From positions 1-7,546 of the forward strand of contig QNBI01000084.1 in the NCBI GenBank assembly GCA_003641675.1: DNA of 7,546 nucleotides. Reading direction: 5' to 3'. Position numbers and translations under genes: made by a program. The first letter of the stretch is position 1. Each line of letters starts with the position of its first letter. The notes beneath the pieces were generated by a model that saw only the letters and a list, made by a program, of their open reading frames with translations, made no database searches and had not been told where the DNA came from. Below are positions 1 to 6,317 of this stretch, piece after piece. This DNA comes from Spirochaetota bacterium (lineage in GTDB: Bacteria; Spirochaetota; Spirochaetia; SZUA-6).

Positions 1-315
1 ATCAGTTCTGAATATGTGATCATCCAGGGAGAAACCAATAAGTTTTTCTACACTTGAAATAACTTTGGCATCATGCGACAGAGCTTTAAGTATTATGGAG
101 TTATGTCTTTCATCATTTATAAAAATTATGCTTCCTGCGTATCCGAAAACATCCACCATTCCGTCTGTGATTGTTTTTAATACATTCTTTAAACTTAATG
201 TGTTAACCAGAGTCTTGGTGATTCTTTCCAATAAAACTAATTTTGCTTTCTGGTATTCTGGTGCAGCGACATCGTTATGATTTCTTTTTCCTGCCTTGTT
301 TTTCTTTTTAGGCAT
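1..315 (-). CDS. GAF-domain protein, N-terminal part (3' end beyond window)
   Basis: This frame starts at ATG 315-313 and stays open for 105 codons to the left edge, so only the N-terminus is present. A GGGGAG ribosome binding site lies 6 nt upstream of the ATG, which supports the start. The first ~20 residues are rich in Lys, Arg and Asn (MPKKKNKAGKRNHNDV). A helix at about residues 22-50 (LVLLERITKTLVNTLSLKNV) leads into LKTITDGMVDVFGYAGSIIFIND at about 45-67, the usual opening of a GAF sensor domain. The fold continues through ILKALSHDAKVISSVEKLIG to the edge. GAF domains bind small ligands or act as dimer modules in histidine kinases, diguanylate cyclases and phosphatases. The output domain is outside the window, so the function cannot be named. 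No signal peptide or membrane segment is seen, so it is probably cytoplasmic. The GAF assignment is by pattern only. Confidence 0.75.
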   Translation of the reverse strand, partial: MPKKKNKAGKRNHNDVAAPEYQKAKLVLLERITKTLVNTLSLKNVLKTITDGMVDVFGYAGSIIFINDERHNSIILKALSHDAKVISSVEKLIGFSLDDHIFRTD

Positions 316-459
316 AATTCACTCCCCAGCTCCGCTTGTTATTTACATATTCGTGCCGTCCCATATATTAATTATAAAGGTATTATTATTTTTTTTATTA
401 GAATATACAAGCTGGAAAAAACGAAGCATTAGGTTGAAGGAAAAGCTTTCATTTATCTA
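316..459. other. Intergenic gap between the GAF gene and the peroxiredoxin gene
   Basis: This AT-rich gap holds no credible ORF. On the minus strand a TATAAT hexamer (376-371) sits about 55 nt before the GAF start and could be its -10, but no good -35 is visible, so it is a weak call. Downstream of the peroxiredoxin stop (tandem TAG TAG, 462-457) I see no convincing hairpin plus T-run terminator. The short GAAA/TTTC pairing near 440-450 is too weak. Read-through from the peroxiredoxin gene into the GAF gene is therefore possible. Confidence 0.4.
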
Positions 460-1059
460 CTAAGGTTTCCAGACCTTCCACACCTTGCCGACAAGATCCG
501 GGCCGGGCTTAAGAACAGTATCACCGGGATGCCAGCCGGATGGGCAGACTTCGGTCCCCTTGGTTTTTCGTACATGTTGAAATGCCTGTACCTGCCGAAT
601 AGTTTCATCGAGGTGCCTTCCTACGGGGGGAGTGAGCACCTCCATGGCCTGAACAACCCCTTCCGGATCAATAATAAAACGTCCGCGAATATCTACACCG
701 CTGGCCTCATCATAAACACCATATACTTTGCCAAGATGCCCTGCGCCATCAGATATCATGTGGAAGGGTATACCTCCATCTACCATTTTTGAGAGCTCTT
801 CTTCATCCCATATCTTATGAGTGAAAGTGCTGTCTACACTTACAGAAAAAACTTCTACATTTAGTTTTTTGAGTTCTTCGTATCTATCAGCGACCGCTGA
901 TAATTCGGTTGGTCATACAAAGGTAAAATCACCCGGATAGAAACAGAGAAGTACCCACTTGCCAAGATAATCGGAAAGCTTAACGTTGGTAAATTTGCCC
1001 TGATAATAAGCTGGAGCTTTAAAATCCGGCGCTTTGCCGCCAACTTTTACCTGTATCAT
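460..1059 (-). CDS. prxU: Selenocysteine-containing 2-Cys peroxiredoxin (AhpC/Prx1 type), in-frame UGA read as Sec
   Basis: A thiol/selenol peroxidase expected to reduce hydrogen and organic peroxides in the cytoplasm. The frame runs 199 residues from ATG 1059 to TAG 460, interrupted only by TGA at 915-913 (codon 49). Around it the protein reads [27 protein letters not shown]; Prx1/AhpC enzymes have the peroxidatic Cys at exactly this place. Downstream are the conserved VFSVSVDS, the [14 protein letters not shown] strand, LTPPVGR and the resolving Cys172 in EVCPSGW, so a Sec49-Cys172 selenenylsulfide is expected. Length and motif order are normal for a whole Prx. AAGGAG lies 6 nt before this ATG. 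The frame is also open for 35 codons further upstream to 1164, but without an AUG, GUG or UUG. A nonsense-mutated pseudogene is the alternative; the exact Cys position, the intact frame and the SECIS-like hairpin argue strongly against it. The symbol follows the selenocysteine peroxiredoxins described in other anaerobes. Confidence 0.9.
884..903 (-). promoter_or_regulatory. Bacterial SECIS element (selenocysteine insertion hairpin) in the peroxiredoxin mRNA
   Basis: In the mRNA, UAUCAGC (902-896) pairs perfectly with GCUGAUA (891-885) around a four-base GGUC loop (895-892). A U-G pair (903/884) extends the stem to 8 bp. The loop begins 18 nt after the UGA. Bacterial SECIS elements are known to lie just downstream of the Sec UGA with a short apical loop that has G in its first two positions, where SelB binds; both conditions hold. 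From memory, the E. coli fdhF element has the same GGUC loop core. The hairpin lies inside codons for a conserved Prx segment (LSAVAD), so it must satisfy both protein and RNA constraints. Confidence 0.88.
913..915 (-). other. UGA codon recoded as selenocysteine (Sec49, peroxidatic residue)
   Basis: The codon order is TTT GTA TGA CCA ACC GAA TTA (FV-U-PTEL). It is the only in-frame stop between the start and the terminal TAG. The following base is C, a context generally considered weak for UGA termination. In related peroxiredoxins this position is the catalytic Cys. Confidence 0.88.
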
Positions 1060-1164
1060 TTCCTTCTCCTTAATCTGATTTGCAGGTTTATCAGTATTTT
1101 TTTCCGAATTTGTACCGACGACGCTCCCTGTCGGCCGTGCACATCCTATCCCTTCCTGTGCAAT
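1060..1164 (-). other. Possible 35-codon N-terminal extension of the peroxiredoxin with an AUU start
   Basis: The frame upstream of ATG 1059 is open back to a TAA at 1182-1180. It encodes [20 protein letters not shown] and then a charged linker ending KEKE. No AUG, GUG, UUG or CUG codon occurs in it. A strong TAAGGAG (1177-1171) lies 6 nt before the ATT at 1164-1162, just where a start codon would be expected. The protein-like sequence with a Cys and a Pro-Thr-Gly suggests translation from a non-canonical AUU, or a former ATG altered by mutation or sequencing error. The simpler reading is that this is leader and translation begins at ATG 1059, which has its own AAGGAG, although that motif also encodes Lys-Glu. 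Confidence 0.4.
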
Positions 1165-1174
1165 AATTGACTCC

Positions 1175-1188
1175 TTAGATTATTCTAA
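1175..1188 (-). promoter_or_regulatory. Inverted repeat over the peroxiredoxin -10 box, possible operator
   Basis: TTAGAATAATCTAA contains TTAGA and TCTAA arms around ATAA and overlaps the -10 hexamer and the presumed transcription start. An AT-rich inverted repeat of this kind before a peroxidase gene recalls PerR/Fur-family boxes, but it is 14 bp and departs from the 7-1-7 PerR pattern, so the regulator is not assigned. Confidence 0.3.
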
Positions 1189-1211
1189 ATTGGCAAACCA
1201 TATAATGTCAA
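1182..1211 (-). promoter_or_regulatory. Probable sigma-70-type promoter of the peroxiredoxin gene
   Basis: A perfect TTGACA (1211-1206) is followed after 18 nt by TAGAAT (1187-1182). It lies in the 53-bp gap after the beta-barrel gene, with the -35 box only 6 nt past that gene's stop codon. Transcription would start near 1175, almost on the TAAGGAG. The leader would then be about 10 nt if translation begins at 1164, or about 115 nt if it begins at 1059. Confidence 0.6.
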
Positions 1212-1217
1212 GTAAAA

Positions 1218-4058
1218 TTAAAAATTTATTCCAAGAGACAGTATGGTATCTTCCAGTCTAAAAGAATTATCCGTTATCCTGTAGATTATACGTGCACCGA
1301 TATTTAAGGGAAGAGGCAGGGTAAAAGGCATGAACTCCATACTGAATTCGGTTCCTGCGGATTGATATACGGGAAAAATGTAATCATTAAAATTTACTCC
1401 CAGATCGTAAAATATTTTGCCCAGAAAACGTGAAATATAGAGAAATGGCCCGATTGCAAAATCTGGATAGAATATGGGAAAAGAATATTCGGATGCTGCT
1501 CTTAAAGTATTTCCGTGATTTAAACCAGGATAGCCGTGAACTTCCGCAACAGAATAATCAACAGAAGAATTGCTTATATAGTAACTGCCGGAATACTCAT
1601 TTAAATATGCGGCAGAAAGCTTTATGCTGTCGTGCATGAATGCTCCTGGCAGATAAATTTGTGTGCTTAAAAATAACTGGTAGGCTGGTTCGCCTAAGTA
1701 ATCACCATTCCAATAGGGAGTATTAGTTAATGATACAGTGCTTTTAATGCCCCAGCGTTGCAGAATGTCCCTGTGAGAAGGTTTTAAATAACTTGAAAAA
1801 TTTACACCGGCAGTTAGAGGAAAAACGGGTGAGGGCTGCTGTTCCGCAGTGTATGTGGATGTCCAGTTGGAAATAGTAAAATAACTTATTCCTATGAATG
1901 GCTTTAAGGTAGTTGTAACAGGCTGTACGGAAAAATTAAGAGGAAAAAACAGATATAAACTGCCTGTTTCTTCAAGGTAGCTTCTTTCGGGTTCGCCTGC
2001 ACCAAAGGTATGCCTGCCTGTCACAGAGGATGAAAGGGATATGTTGGGAAATATTCCAGAGTATGAAAGATTTAGTCCGCCTCCAAAGGTGTTTTCCTTA
2101 AAATTATAGGTTACATAAGGGGTAAAGCTGGTTGTCCCGAGAATATCATTGCTTAAAAAGAAGAATTCTGCACTTTCTACTGATTCTGGGATAATTCCCC
2201 AGGAATGAATATTAATACTGTTAAGTAGAGGTGAATATTTTTTTACAGGATAGTTTACTTTGGGAATACTGTTTTCTTCTACGATGCTTCCGCCCTGTTC
2301 CTGTGCTGTAATTTTATCTATAAATAGAGGCTTAAGTTTCTTTACATTCCTAAGAGGTATCCATTTTCTAGGATCTAGTTCTGTTTTTACAATATTAAAA
2401 CCGTTAACAGTATAATCGGAGAAGTATAAAAAGGGTTTGCCTTTAACTGTGGTGGCATGCGGCTGGTATGCTCCGAATTTTCTTGAAACTGCCATATATA
2501 TCTTTCCGGTTTTTAGGTTAAGGGCATAGATATTGTCAATCCCGGAATATGACGAATCTGCGAAAACCCAGTTTTTAAAGACCTGCGGATTTTCTATATC
2601 TATCCATGATTGAGGTGTAAGATTTTTAATGGAAGCATTAGCTATATCGATAATTGCAAGGGACTTCCCCTTGAGGTTCTGTCTTGTAAGTATTATGCCT
2701 TTGCCTCCCTCTGCCCATGCAGGGACACCAAACAGCTCATCCCTCCCCGCAGGAAAGCTGAATATTTTTTTCATATTTTTTATATTAAAAATTACAAGAC
2801 TGCATGTACGATCCGGAGCAAACTCAACAGCAGCGACCATTTTTGCATTGTGAGCTAGAGACGGAACAAAGTAATGGCCTTTACTTGTTATTCTCGTTCT
2901 TTTTTTTGTTTCTGTATCGTATATAACAATATCCGCCCAGGCTCTATTCTTCCATTCCGGGTCCGGAAAAGCCTGTGACCATACAACTATACCCTTTGCC
3001 ACCGATATATGGTTATCCAGAGGCGAGACAGGAAGAATTTGTTTTTCCGTACCGTCAGGAAAAATTTGAACGAGTTTTTTAATATCATCCATACCCCATT
3101 TTAATGCAATTAGAGAGCCTTTATTTAAGGGTACAGGGTTAGTGTAGCTTGTCCATCTGTGTTTTATATTTTTATTAACAGGAAACGCCTCTGTAATTTC
3201 TATTCCCTTTAGCTGGCTGTTCCACTGTGCTTTCAGGTAGTCCATGGTCTCTGAATATAGTCCGGATAAGGTTTTTCCGGTTTTTAATTTTACAGAAATG
3301 TTAAACATTAGCGGCAGGAAGGAAAAATTAGAAGTTGTATCCAGAATTCTGCTCCACACTTCCGCATCGTGGGTATTCCGCAGGTATGCAACTAAAAGGA
3401 AACCCAGGTTGTATTTGCTCGGGTAATAATCTTTGTAAGTATAGGGTCCGAGAGCAGCCTTATAGTAAGAATACTTTTTCCCGGAGAGAAGAAGAGTTCT
3501 AATATCTCTGGTGAATGAAGGTAAGCGCCCTCTGCCGGAATTTGTTAATGCTGTTTCTGTTATTACAGCATCTCCTTCGGCGTACCAGGGGGGGACGGAA
3601 AACCCTTCCATGGCAGCTTCTCCGATTTCGCCGTAAAGCAGATGCATTATTCTGGTAAAAGCCCTGTCTTCTTTTGTAAACTGCACCATGTGCCGTGTTT
3701 CGTGTGTCGCCAGCAGCGAGTACCACTCGCCGCTTCCTAAGAGATAACCCTGCGGAGGCATATGGTACCATTGAGACATTTTGGGTGCAAGTCGTACATA
3801 GCCGTTAGGAGTAACACCAGTATTGGTGAGGAGTAGTTTAAACCTGCCGGGAGAGGATTTTAGAGTTTTCCCGATAGGCCCATAGACATGTTCCATGAGG
3901 TTTGCAACTCTCTGTGCTTCGGTTTTTAATTCTGCAGGGAAGATTATTCTAAAATGAGCAGTATCAATTTCTCTCCACTGTATTCCCGGAACATACTGTG
4001 CCGAAAGGCTGGCAGTAAATAAAAATAAAACTGCAAGTGAAATAATCAATTTTTTCAT
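1218..4058 (-). CDS. Secreted HExxH metallopeptidase-like protein with propeller and C-terminal outer-membrane beta-barrel
   Basis: The 946 residues begin with a clear signal peptide (MKKLIISLAVLFLFTASLSA, cleavage near Ala20-Gln21). Residues ~25-285 resemble a gluzincin-type zinc peptidase: HETRH at 119-123 supplies two His ligands and the catalytic Glu120, and WYAEGDA (158-164) supplies a likely third ligand, Glu161. Residues ~310-570 have repeated strand units such as DIVIYDTETKKRTRITSKG and IYALNLKTGKIYM, as in TolB/WD40-like beta-propellers. From ~620 to the end, alternating strands rich in Tyr, Ser and Gly, finishing in SLGINF with a terminal Phe, look like a beta-barrel inserted by the Bam machinery. 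It may therefore display or anchor a protease at the cell surface or in the periplasm; substrate unknown. No clear Shine-Dalgarno precedes ATG 4058, but the signal peptide supports this start. It is divergent from the ABC operon and reads toward the peroxiredoxin gene. Confidence 0.8.
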   Translation of the reverse strand: MKKLIISLAVLFLFTASLSAQYVPGIQWREIDTAHFRIIFPAELKTEAQRVANLMEHVYGPIGKTLKSSPGRFKLLLTNTGVTPNGYVRLAPKMSQWYHMPPQGYLLGSGEWYSLLATHETRHMVQFTKEDRAFTRIMHLLYGEIGEAAMEGFSVPPWYAEGDAVITETALTNSGRGRLPSFTRDIRTLLLSGKKYSYYKAALGPYTYKDYYPSKYNLGFLLVAYLRNTHDAEVWSRILDTTSNFSFLPLMFNISVKLKTGKTLSGLYSETMDYLKAQWNSQLKGIEITEAFPVNKNIKHRWTSYTNPVPLNKGSLIALKWGMDDIKKLVQIFPDGTEKQILPVSPLDNHISVAKGIVVWSQAFPDPEWKNRAWADIVIYDTETKKRTRITSKGHYFVPSLAHNAKMVAAVEFAPDRTCSLVIFNIKNMKKIFSFPAGRDELFGVPAWAEGGKGIILTRQNLKGKSLAIIDIANASIKNLTPQSWIDIENPQVFKNWVFADSSYSGIDNIYALNLKTGKIYMAVSRKFGAYQPHATTVKGKPFLYFSDYTVNGFNIVKTELDPRKWIPLRNVKKLKPLFIDKITAQEQGGSIVEENSIPKVNYPVKKYSPLLNSINIHSWGIIPESVESAEFFFLSNDILGTTSFTPYVTYNFKENTFGGGLNLSYSGIFPNISLSSSVTGRHTFGAGEPERSYLEETGSLYLFFPLNFSVQPVTTTLKPFIGISYFTISNWTSTYTAEQQPSPVFPLTAGVNFSSYLKPSHRDILQRWGIKSTVSLTNTPYWNGDYLGEPAYQLFLSTQIYLPGAFMHDSIKLSAAYLNEYSGSYYISNSSVDYSVAEVHGYPGLNHGNTLRAASEYSFPIFYPDFAIGPFLYISRFLGKIFYDLGVNFNDYIFPVYQSAGTEFSMEFMPFTLPLPLNIGARIIYRITDNSFRLEDTILSLGINF

Positions 4059-4153
4059 ATTGGAATAACTATATCATAAGAAGAAAAAAAATGCCATTTA
4101 GAGTAAATTTCATGACAGCTTAGAAAGGATTTTTAAAAAAAATAATTTTCTTC

Positions 4154-4182
4154 TTGACGTATCATTCTGAATGTATTATGTT
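4154..4182 (+). promoter_or_regulatory. Probable promoter of the ABC-permease-GntR-GIN operon
   Basis: TTGACG (4154-4159), a 17-nt spacer and TATGTT (4177-4182) make a fair sigma-70-type promoter. The start of transcription would be near 4189, giving a leader of about 114 nt. A second -10-like TATAGT at 4196-4201 has no clear -35. Confidence 0.5.
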
Positions 4183-4200
4183 ATTGGTGTCTTAATATAG

Positions 4201-4210
4201 TAGTGCACTA
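4201..4210 (+). promoter_or_regulatory. Perfect palindrome TAGTGCACTA, candidate GntR/YtrA operator
   Basis: This 10-bp perfect palindrome starts about 12 nt downstream of the predicted transcription start, where a bound repressor would block transcription. GntR-family sites are typically short palindromes with a GT...AC core, which GTGCAC provides. The operon encodes a YtrA-type GntR protein as its third gene, so autoregulation is plausible. The pairing of site and regulator is an inference. Confidence 0.4.
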
Positions 4211-4222
4211 ATAAGCATAGGG

Positions 4223-4263
4223 ATGTGCAGAATATTCGCAAAATACCTCTGGAGACTGCACAT
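4223..4263 (+). promoter_or_regulatory. Leader inverted repeat of the ABC operon
   Basis: ATGTGCAG (4223-4230) is the exact reverse complement of CTGCACAT (4256-4263), with 25 nt between. In RNA this makes an 8-bp stem in the 5' leader, about 40 nt before the ATPase start. It could be a regulatory RNA structure or a pair of protein half-sites. No known riboswitch pattern is recognised. Confidence 0.35.
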
Positions 4264-4302
4264 GTCTAAAAACGCAGATTATACAAACAGGAGGATGCCT
4301 AA

Positions 4303-5181
4303 ATGGTAGATATTCATAATCTTACATTTAGCTACTGGAGAGAAAATAAAAGGGGAAAAAATAAGTACCCTCTTTTTGATAATCTCTCATTATCACTTAA
4401 AAGTCCTAATATCTATGGTCTTCTGGGTAGAAACGGAGCAGGGAAGACGACCCTTCTTAAAATAATCACCGGCCAGCTCTTTAAAAATTACGGAGAGATA
4501 AGTGTTCTGGGAGCAGATCCTGCAAAGAGGCTCCCGGGGATGCTCTCCCGTATTTATTTTCTACCGGAAGTATTTTATCTCCCGTCTTTACGAGGTTATG
4601 AATATGTTAAAATTCACAGCCCCTTTTACCCCGAGTTCAGTGAAGAAGCATTTAGAAAAAACTCACAGGAATTTGATATAGATCCAGATAAAAGACTAAA
4701 TTCACTGTCCTACGGTCAGAAAAAGAAATTTTTAATTGGCTTCGGCCTTGCAACTCGCTGTTCGCTTATTGTTTTTGATGAGCCGACAAACGGACTTGAT
4801 ATCCCCTCCAAAAGTCAATTCCGGCGTCTGGTTTCGAATTCCGTACAGGATAATCAGACATTTATTATTTCTACACATCAGGTAAGAGATCTGGAACATA
4901 TCATAGATCCTATAATTATTCTTGATACCGGTAAAGTAATACTTAATGAATCTATGGAGAGAATATCGGCAGAGCTGAGTATGACAATTCAGAGGGATGA
5001 ACCGGAAGAAACTAATACCCTCTATTCGGAAAAAACGCTCGGCGGGTACGCAGTAATAAAAAAAGGCCCGTCGGGCGGAGAAGCGATAGATATTGAAATT
5101 CTCTTTAATACTGTAATCTCAAATAGGGAGAAAGTCATTGAAATATTCAATAAAAATAGGGAGGATAAAAATGAAGCTTAG
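4303..5181 (+). CDS. ABC transporter ATP-binding protein
   Basis: This 292-residue cytoplasmic ATPase should power the membrane protein encoded next. Visible motifs are Walker A GRNGAGKT (42-49), signature LSYGQ (135-139), Walker B LIVFDEP with catalytic Glu160, the D-loop NGLD (163-166) and the switch His192 in STHQ. At the Q-loop position the sequence reads YFLPEVFYLP, with Glu89 in place of the usual Gln. The ~75 residues after the H-loop region form a variable C-terminal extension (~215-292). AGGAGG (4289-4294) lies 8 nt before the ATG and fixes the start. The gene is first in a four-gene operon and overlaps the permease by 11 nt. The ATPase resembles those of YtrB-like and other ABC-2-type exporters, which often sit with YtrA-family GntR regulators. 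The substrate cannot be told from the sequence. Confidence 0.93.
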   Translation: MVDIHNLTFSYWRENKRGKNKYPLFDNLSLSLKSPNIYGLLGRNGAGKTTLLKIITGQLFKNYGEISVLGADPAKRLPGMLSRIYFLPEVFYLPSLRGYEYVKIHSPFYPEFSEEAFRKNSQEFDIDPDKRLNSLSYGQKKKFLIGFGLATRCSLIVFDEPTNGLDIPSKSQFRRLVSNSVQDNQTFIISTHQVRDLEHIIDPIIILDTGKVILNESMERISAELSMTIQRDEPEETNTLYSEKTLGGYAVIKKGPSGGEAIDIEILFNTVISNREKVIEIFNKNREDKNEA

Positions 5182-5956
5182 CGATACACTGGAAGGAAAA
5201 AGATTAGTTAATCTGCTTAAACGTGATGTGTATTTAAGCTGGCAATCAATATTGATTAAATCCGCCGCATTGAGCGCCGTTATTATAGTTTTGACTGTAA
5301 TAAATAATATGGGAAGGAATCCGGGATTTTCACACCTCATTAATTTTGCGTTAATCCTTTTTCTGGTAGGGTATGTTATCACTGCAAAAGCTTTTATAGA
5401 TATGCACAGCAAATCCCGTGCATACGAATGGTTTATGCTCCCTGCATCTATTCTTGAAAAATTTATTGTCCGGCTTACCATTACATCTATAGGATGGTCT
5501 GTTCTTTTTCTTGCAATTTATGCCCTTTCCTCCCTTGCTGGCGAAGGGTTAAATGTGCTTATTTTTGGGTACAGGCATACTTTGCTGTTTAACCCTTTTG
5601 CATTTTCCGCTTTGAAAGTAGTTCTGCATTATCTTATAACGCAGTCTGTTTTTCTCTTTGGAGCTGCATATTTTAAAAGTGGCCATTTTGTTAAAACTTC
5701 TCTTTCAATAATTTTATTTGTAGTTATTATAGCTGCCCTTGCGGTGTTTATAGGCCGGATTTTCTTTTTTCAGTACTATGAGGAAATCGTGAAACCCATA
5801 TATTTAAATTGGGAAAATTTACAGTACGATTTATACCCCTTGCTAAAGGCCGTCTCTAAGGTTTGTAAAGTGGCGTATTATGTGCTGTTTGCTCCGTTCT
5901 TCTGGTTTTTAGCATATTTGAGAATAAAAGAAAAAGAGGTTAAAAATGGAGTATAG
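5171..5956 (+). CDS. ABC-2-like membrane permease subunit
   Basis: The 261-residue protein shows about six hydrophobic segments: ~27-46, 56-77, 98-123, 145-168, 176-199 and 232-250. It is the likely membrane partner of the ATPase. Between segments 2 and 3 is a soluble stretch, SRAYEWFMLPASILEKF (82-98), of a type I associate with ABC-2-like permeases. An ATG at 5138 would add 11 residues, but ATG 5171 is the better start: AGGGAGG (5156-5162) lies 8 nt upstream, and the 11-nt overlap with the ATPase equals the next junction. No soluble domain or binding protein is encoded nearby, which suits an exporter or an envelope-stress transporter rather than an importer. The complex is probably a homodimer, since only one permease gene is present. 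The family call rests on topology and context. Confidence 0.8.
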   Translation: MKLSDTLEGKRLVNLLKRDVYLSWQSILIKSAALSAVIIVLTVINNMGRNPGFSHLINFALILFLVGYVITAKAFIDMHSKSRAYEWFMLPASILEKFIVRLTITSIGWSVLFLAIYALSSLAGEGLNVLIFGYRHTLLFNPFAFSALKVVLHYLITQSVFLFGAAYFKSGHFVKTSLSIILFVVIIAALAVFIGRIFFFQYYEEIVKPIYLNWENLQYDLYPLLKAVSKVCKVAYYVLFAPFFWFLAYLRIKEKEVKNGV

Positions 5957-6317
5957 AGAAAGCAAAGCTATCTATATTCAAATTGCAGATACCATTGGAG
6001 ATAATATACTTGTGAAGGAATGGAAAGAAGAGGAGAGGATACCATCTATTCGTGAAATGGCCGTATCTATGGAGGTAAACCCGAATACGGTTTTAAGGGC
6101 ATACAGCTATCTTCAGGATAAGGGTATAATATACAATAAAAGAGGTATAGGCTATTTTATTAAAGAGGGTGCTAAAGCGAAGGTACTGGAATTAAAAAAA
6201 AATTACTTTATTAATAATGAGCTTCCCTATATTTTCAGGATAATAGATATTCTGCACCTCGATTTCAAAACTCTGGAAAAGCTTTACATGGAGTATAAAC
6301 AAAGGAGAAGTGCGTGA
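5946..6317 (+). CDS. GntR-family transcriptional regulator, YtrA subfamily
   Basis: This is a 123-residue DNA-binding regulator. An N-terminal winged helix-turn-helix spans ~10-75: IYIQIADTIGDNILVKEWKE, then the recognition region IPSIREMAVSMEVNPNTVLR, then the wing KGIIYNKRGIGYFI. Only ~50 residues follow, mainly helical (FRIIDILHLDFKTLEKLYME). A short helical C-terminus in place of a large effector domain is the mark of the YtrA subfamily, which commonly controls the ABC transporter operon it belongs to. The gene overlaps the permease by 11 nt, with GAGG (5936-5939) 6 nt before its ATG. It most likely represses its own operon through a site such as the palindrome at 4201. It is third in the operon, whereas ytrA leads its operon in Bacillus subtilis. 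The inducing signal is unknown. Confidence 0.9.
   Translation: MEYRESKAIYIQIADTIGDNILVKEWKEEERIPSIREMAVSMEVNPNTVLRAYSYLQDKGIIYNKRGIGYFIKEGAKAKVLELKKNYFINNELPYIFRIIDILHLDFKTLEKLYMEYKQRRSA

Larger units (their letters stand above)
4059..4302. other. Divergent intergenic region between the barrel gene and the ABC operon
   Basis: This 244-bp AT-rich region contains no credible gene. Reading right, it holds the ABC operon promoter, a palindrome, a leader inverted repeat and the ATPase ribosome binding site, each listed separately. Reading left toward the barrel gene, the leader has T-rich tracts (4082-4090) and a TATGAT hexamer close to the start, but neither a convincing -35 nor a Shine-Dalgarno. 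Confidence 0.5.

Noticed and set aside
65..280. Plus-strand 71-codon ORF
   Set aside because: It is antisense to the GAF-domain frame, which has a good SD and a recognisable domain.
460..786. A separate 108-residue gene starting at the Met of MVDGGIPFH
   Set aside because: It is the C-terminal half of the peroxiredoxin. The same frame continues upstream through Prx-conserved sequence to ATG 1059, interrupted only by the UGA at the catalytic position.
529..792. Plus-strand 87-codon ORF over the peroxiredoxin
   Set aside because: It is antisense to the conserved peroxiredoxin, has no family features and no good ribosome binding site.
913..915. Peroxiredoxin as a pseudogene with a nonsense mutation
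   Set aside because: The stop sits exactly at the catalytic Cys codon, there is no other damage in the frame, and a SECIS-like hairpin follows at the correct spacing.
3499..3771. Minus-strand 90-codon ORF inside the barrel gene
   Set aside because: It is an alternative frame within the metallopeptidase domain; its Arg-rich, low-complexity composition is typical of a shadow frame.
5138..5170. Upstream start for the permease at ATG 5138
   Set aside because: It would create a 44-nt overlap with the ATPase and has a poorer SD. ATG 5171 has AGGGAGG 8 nt upstream and begins with a typical soluble N-terminus.
5119..5481. Minus-strand 120-codon ORF over the permease start
   Set aside because: It is antisense to two well-supported operon genes and has no recognisable motif.
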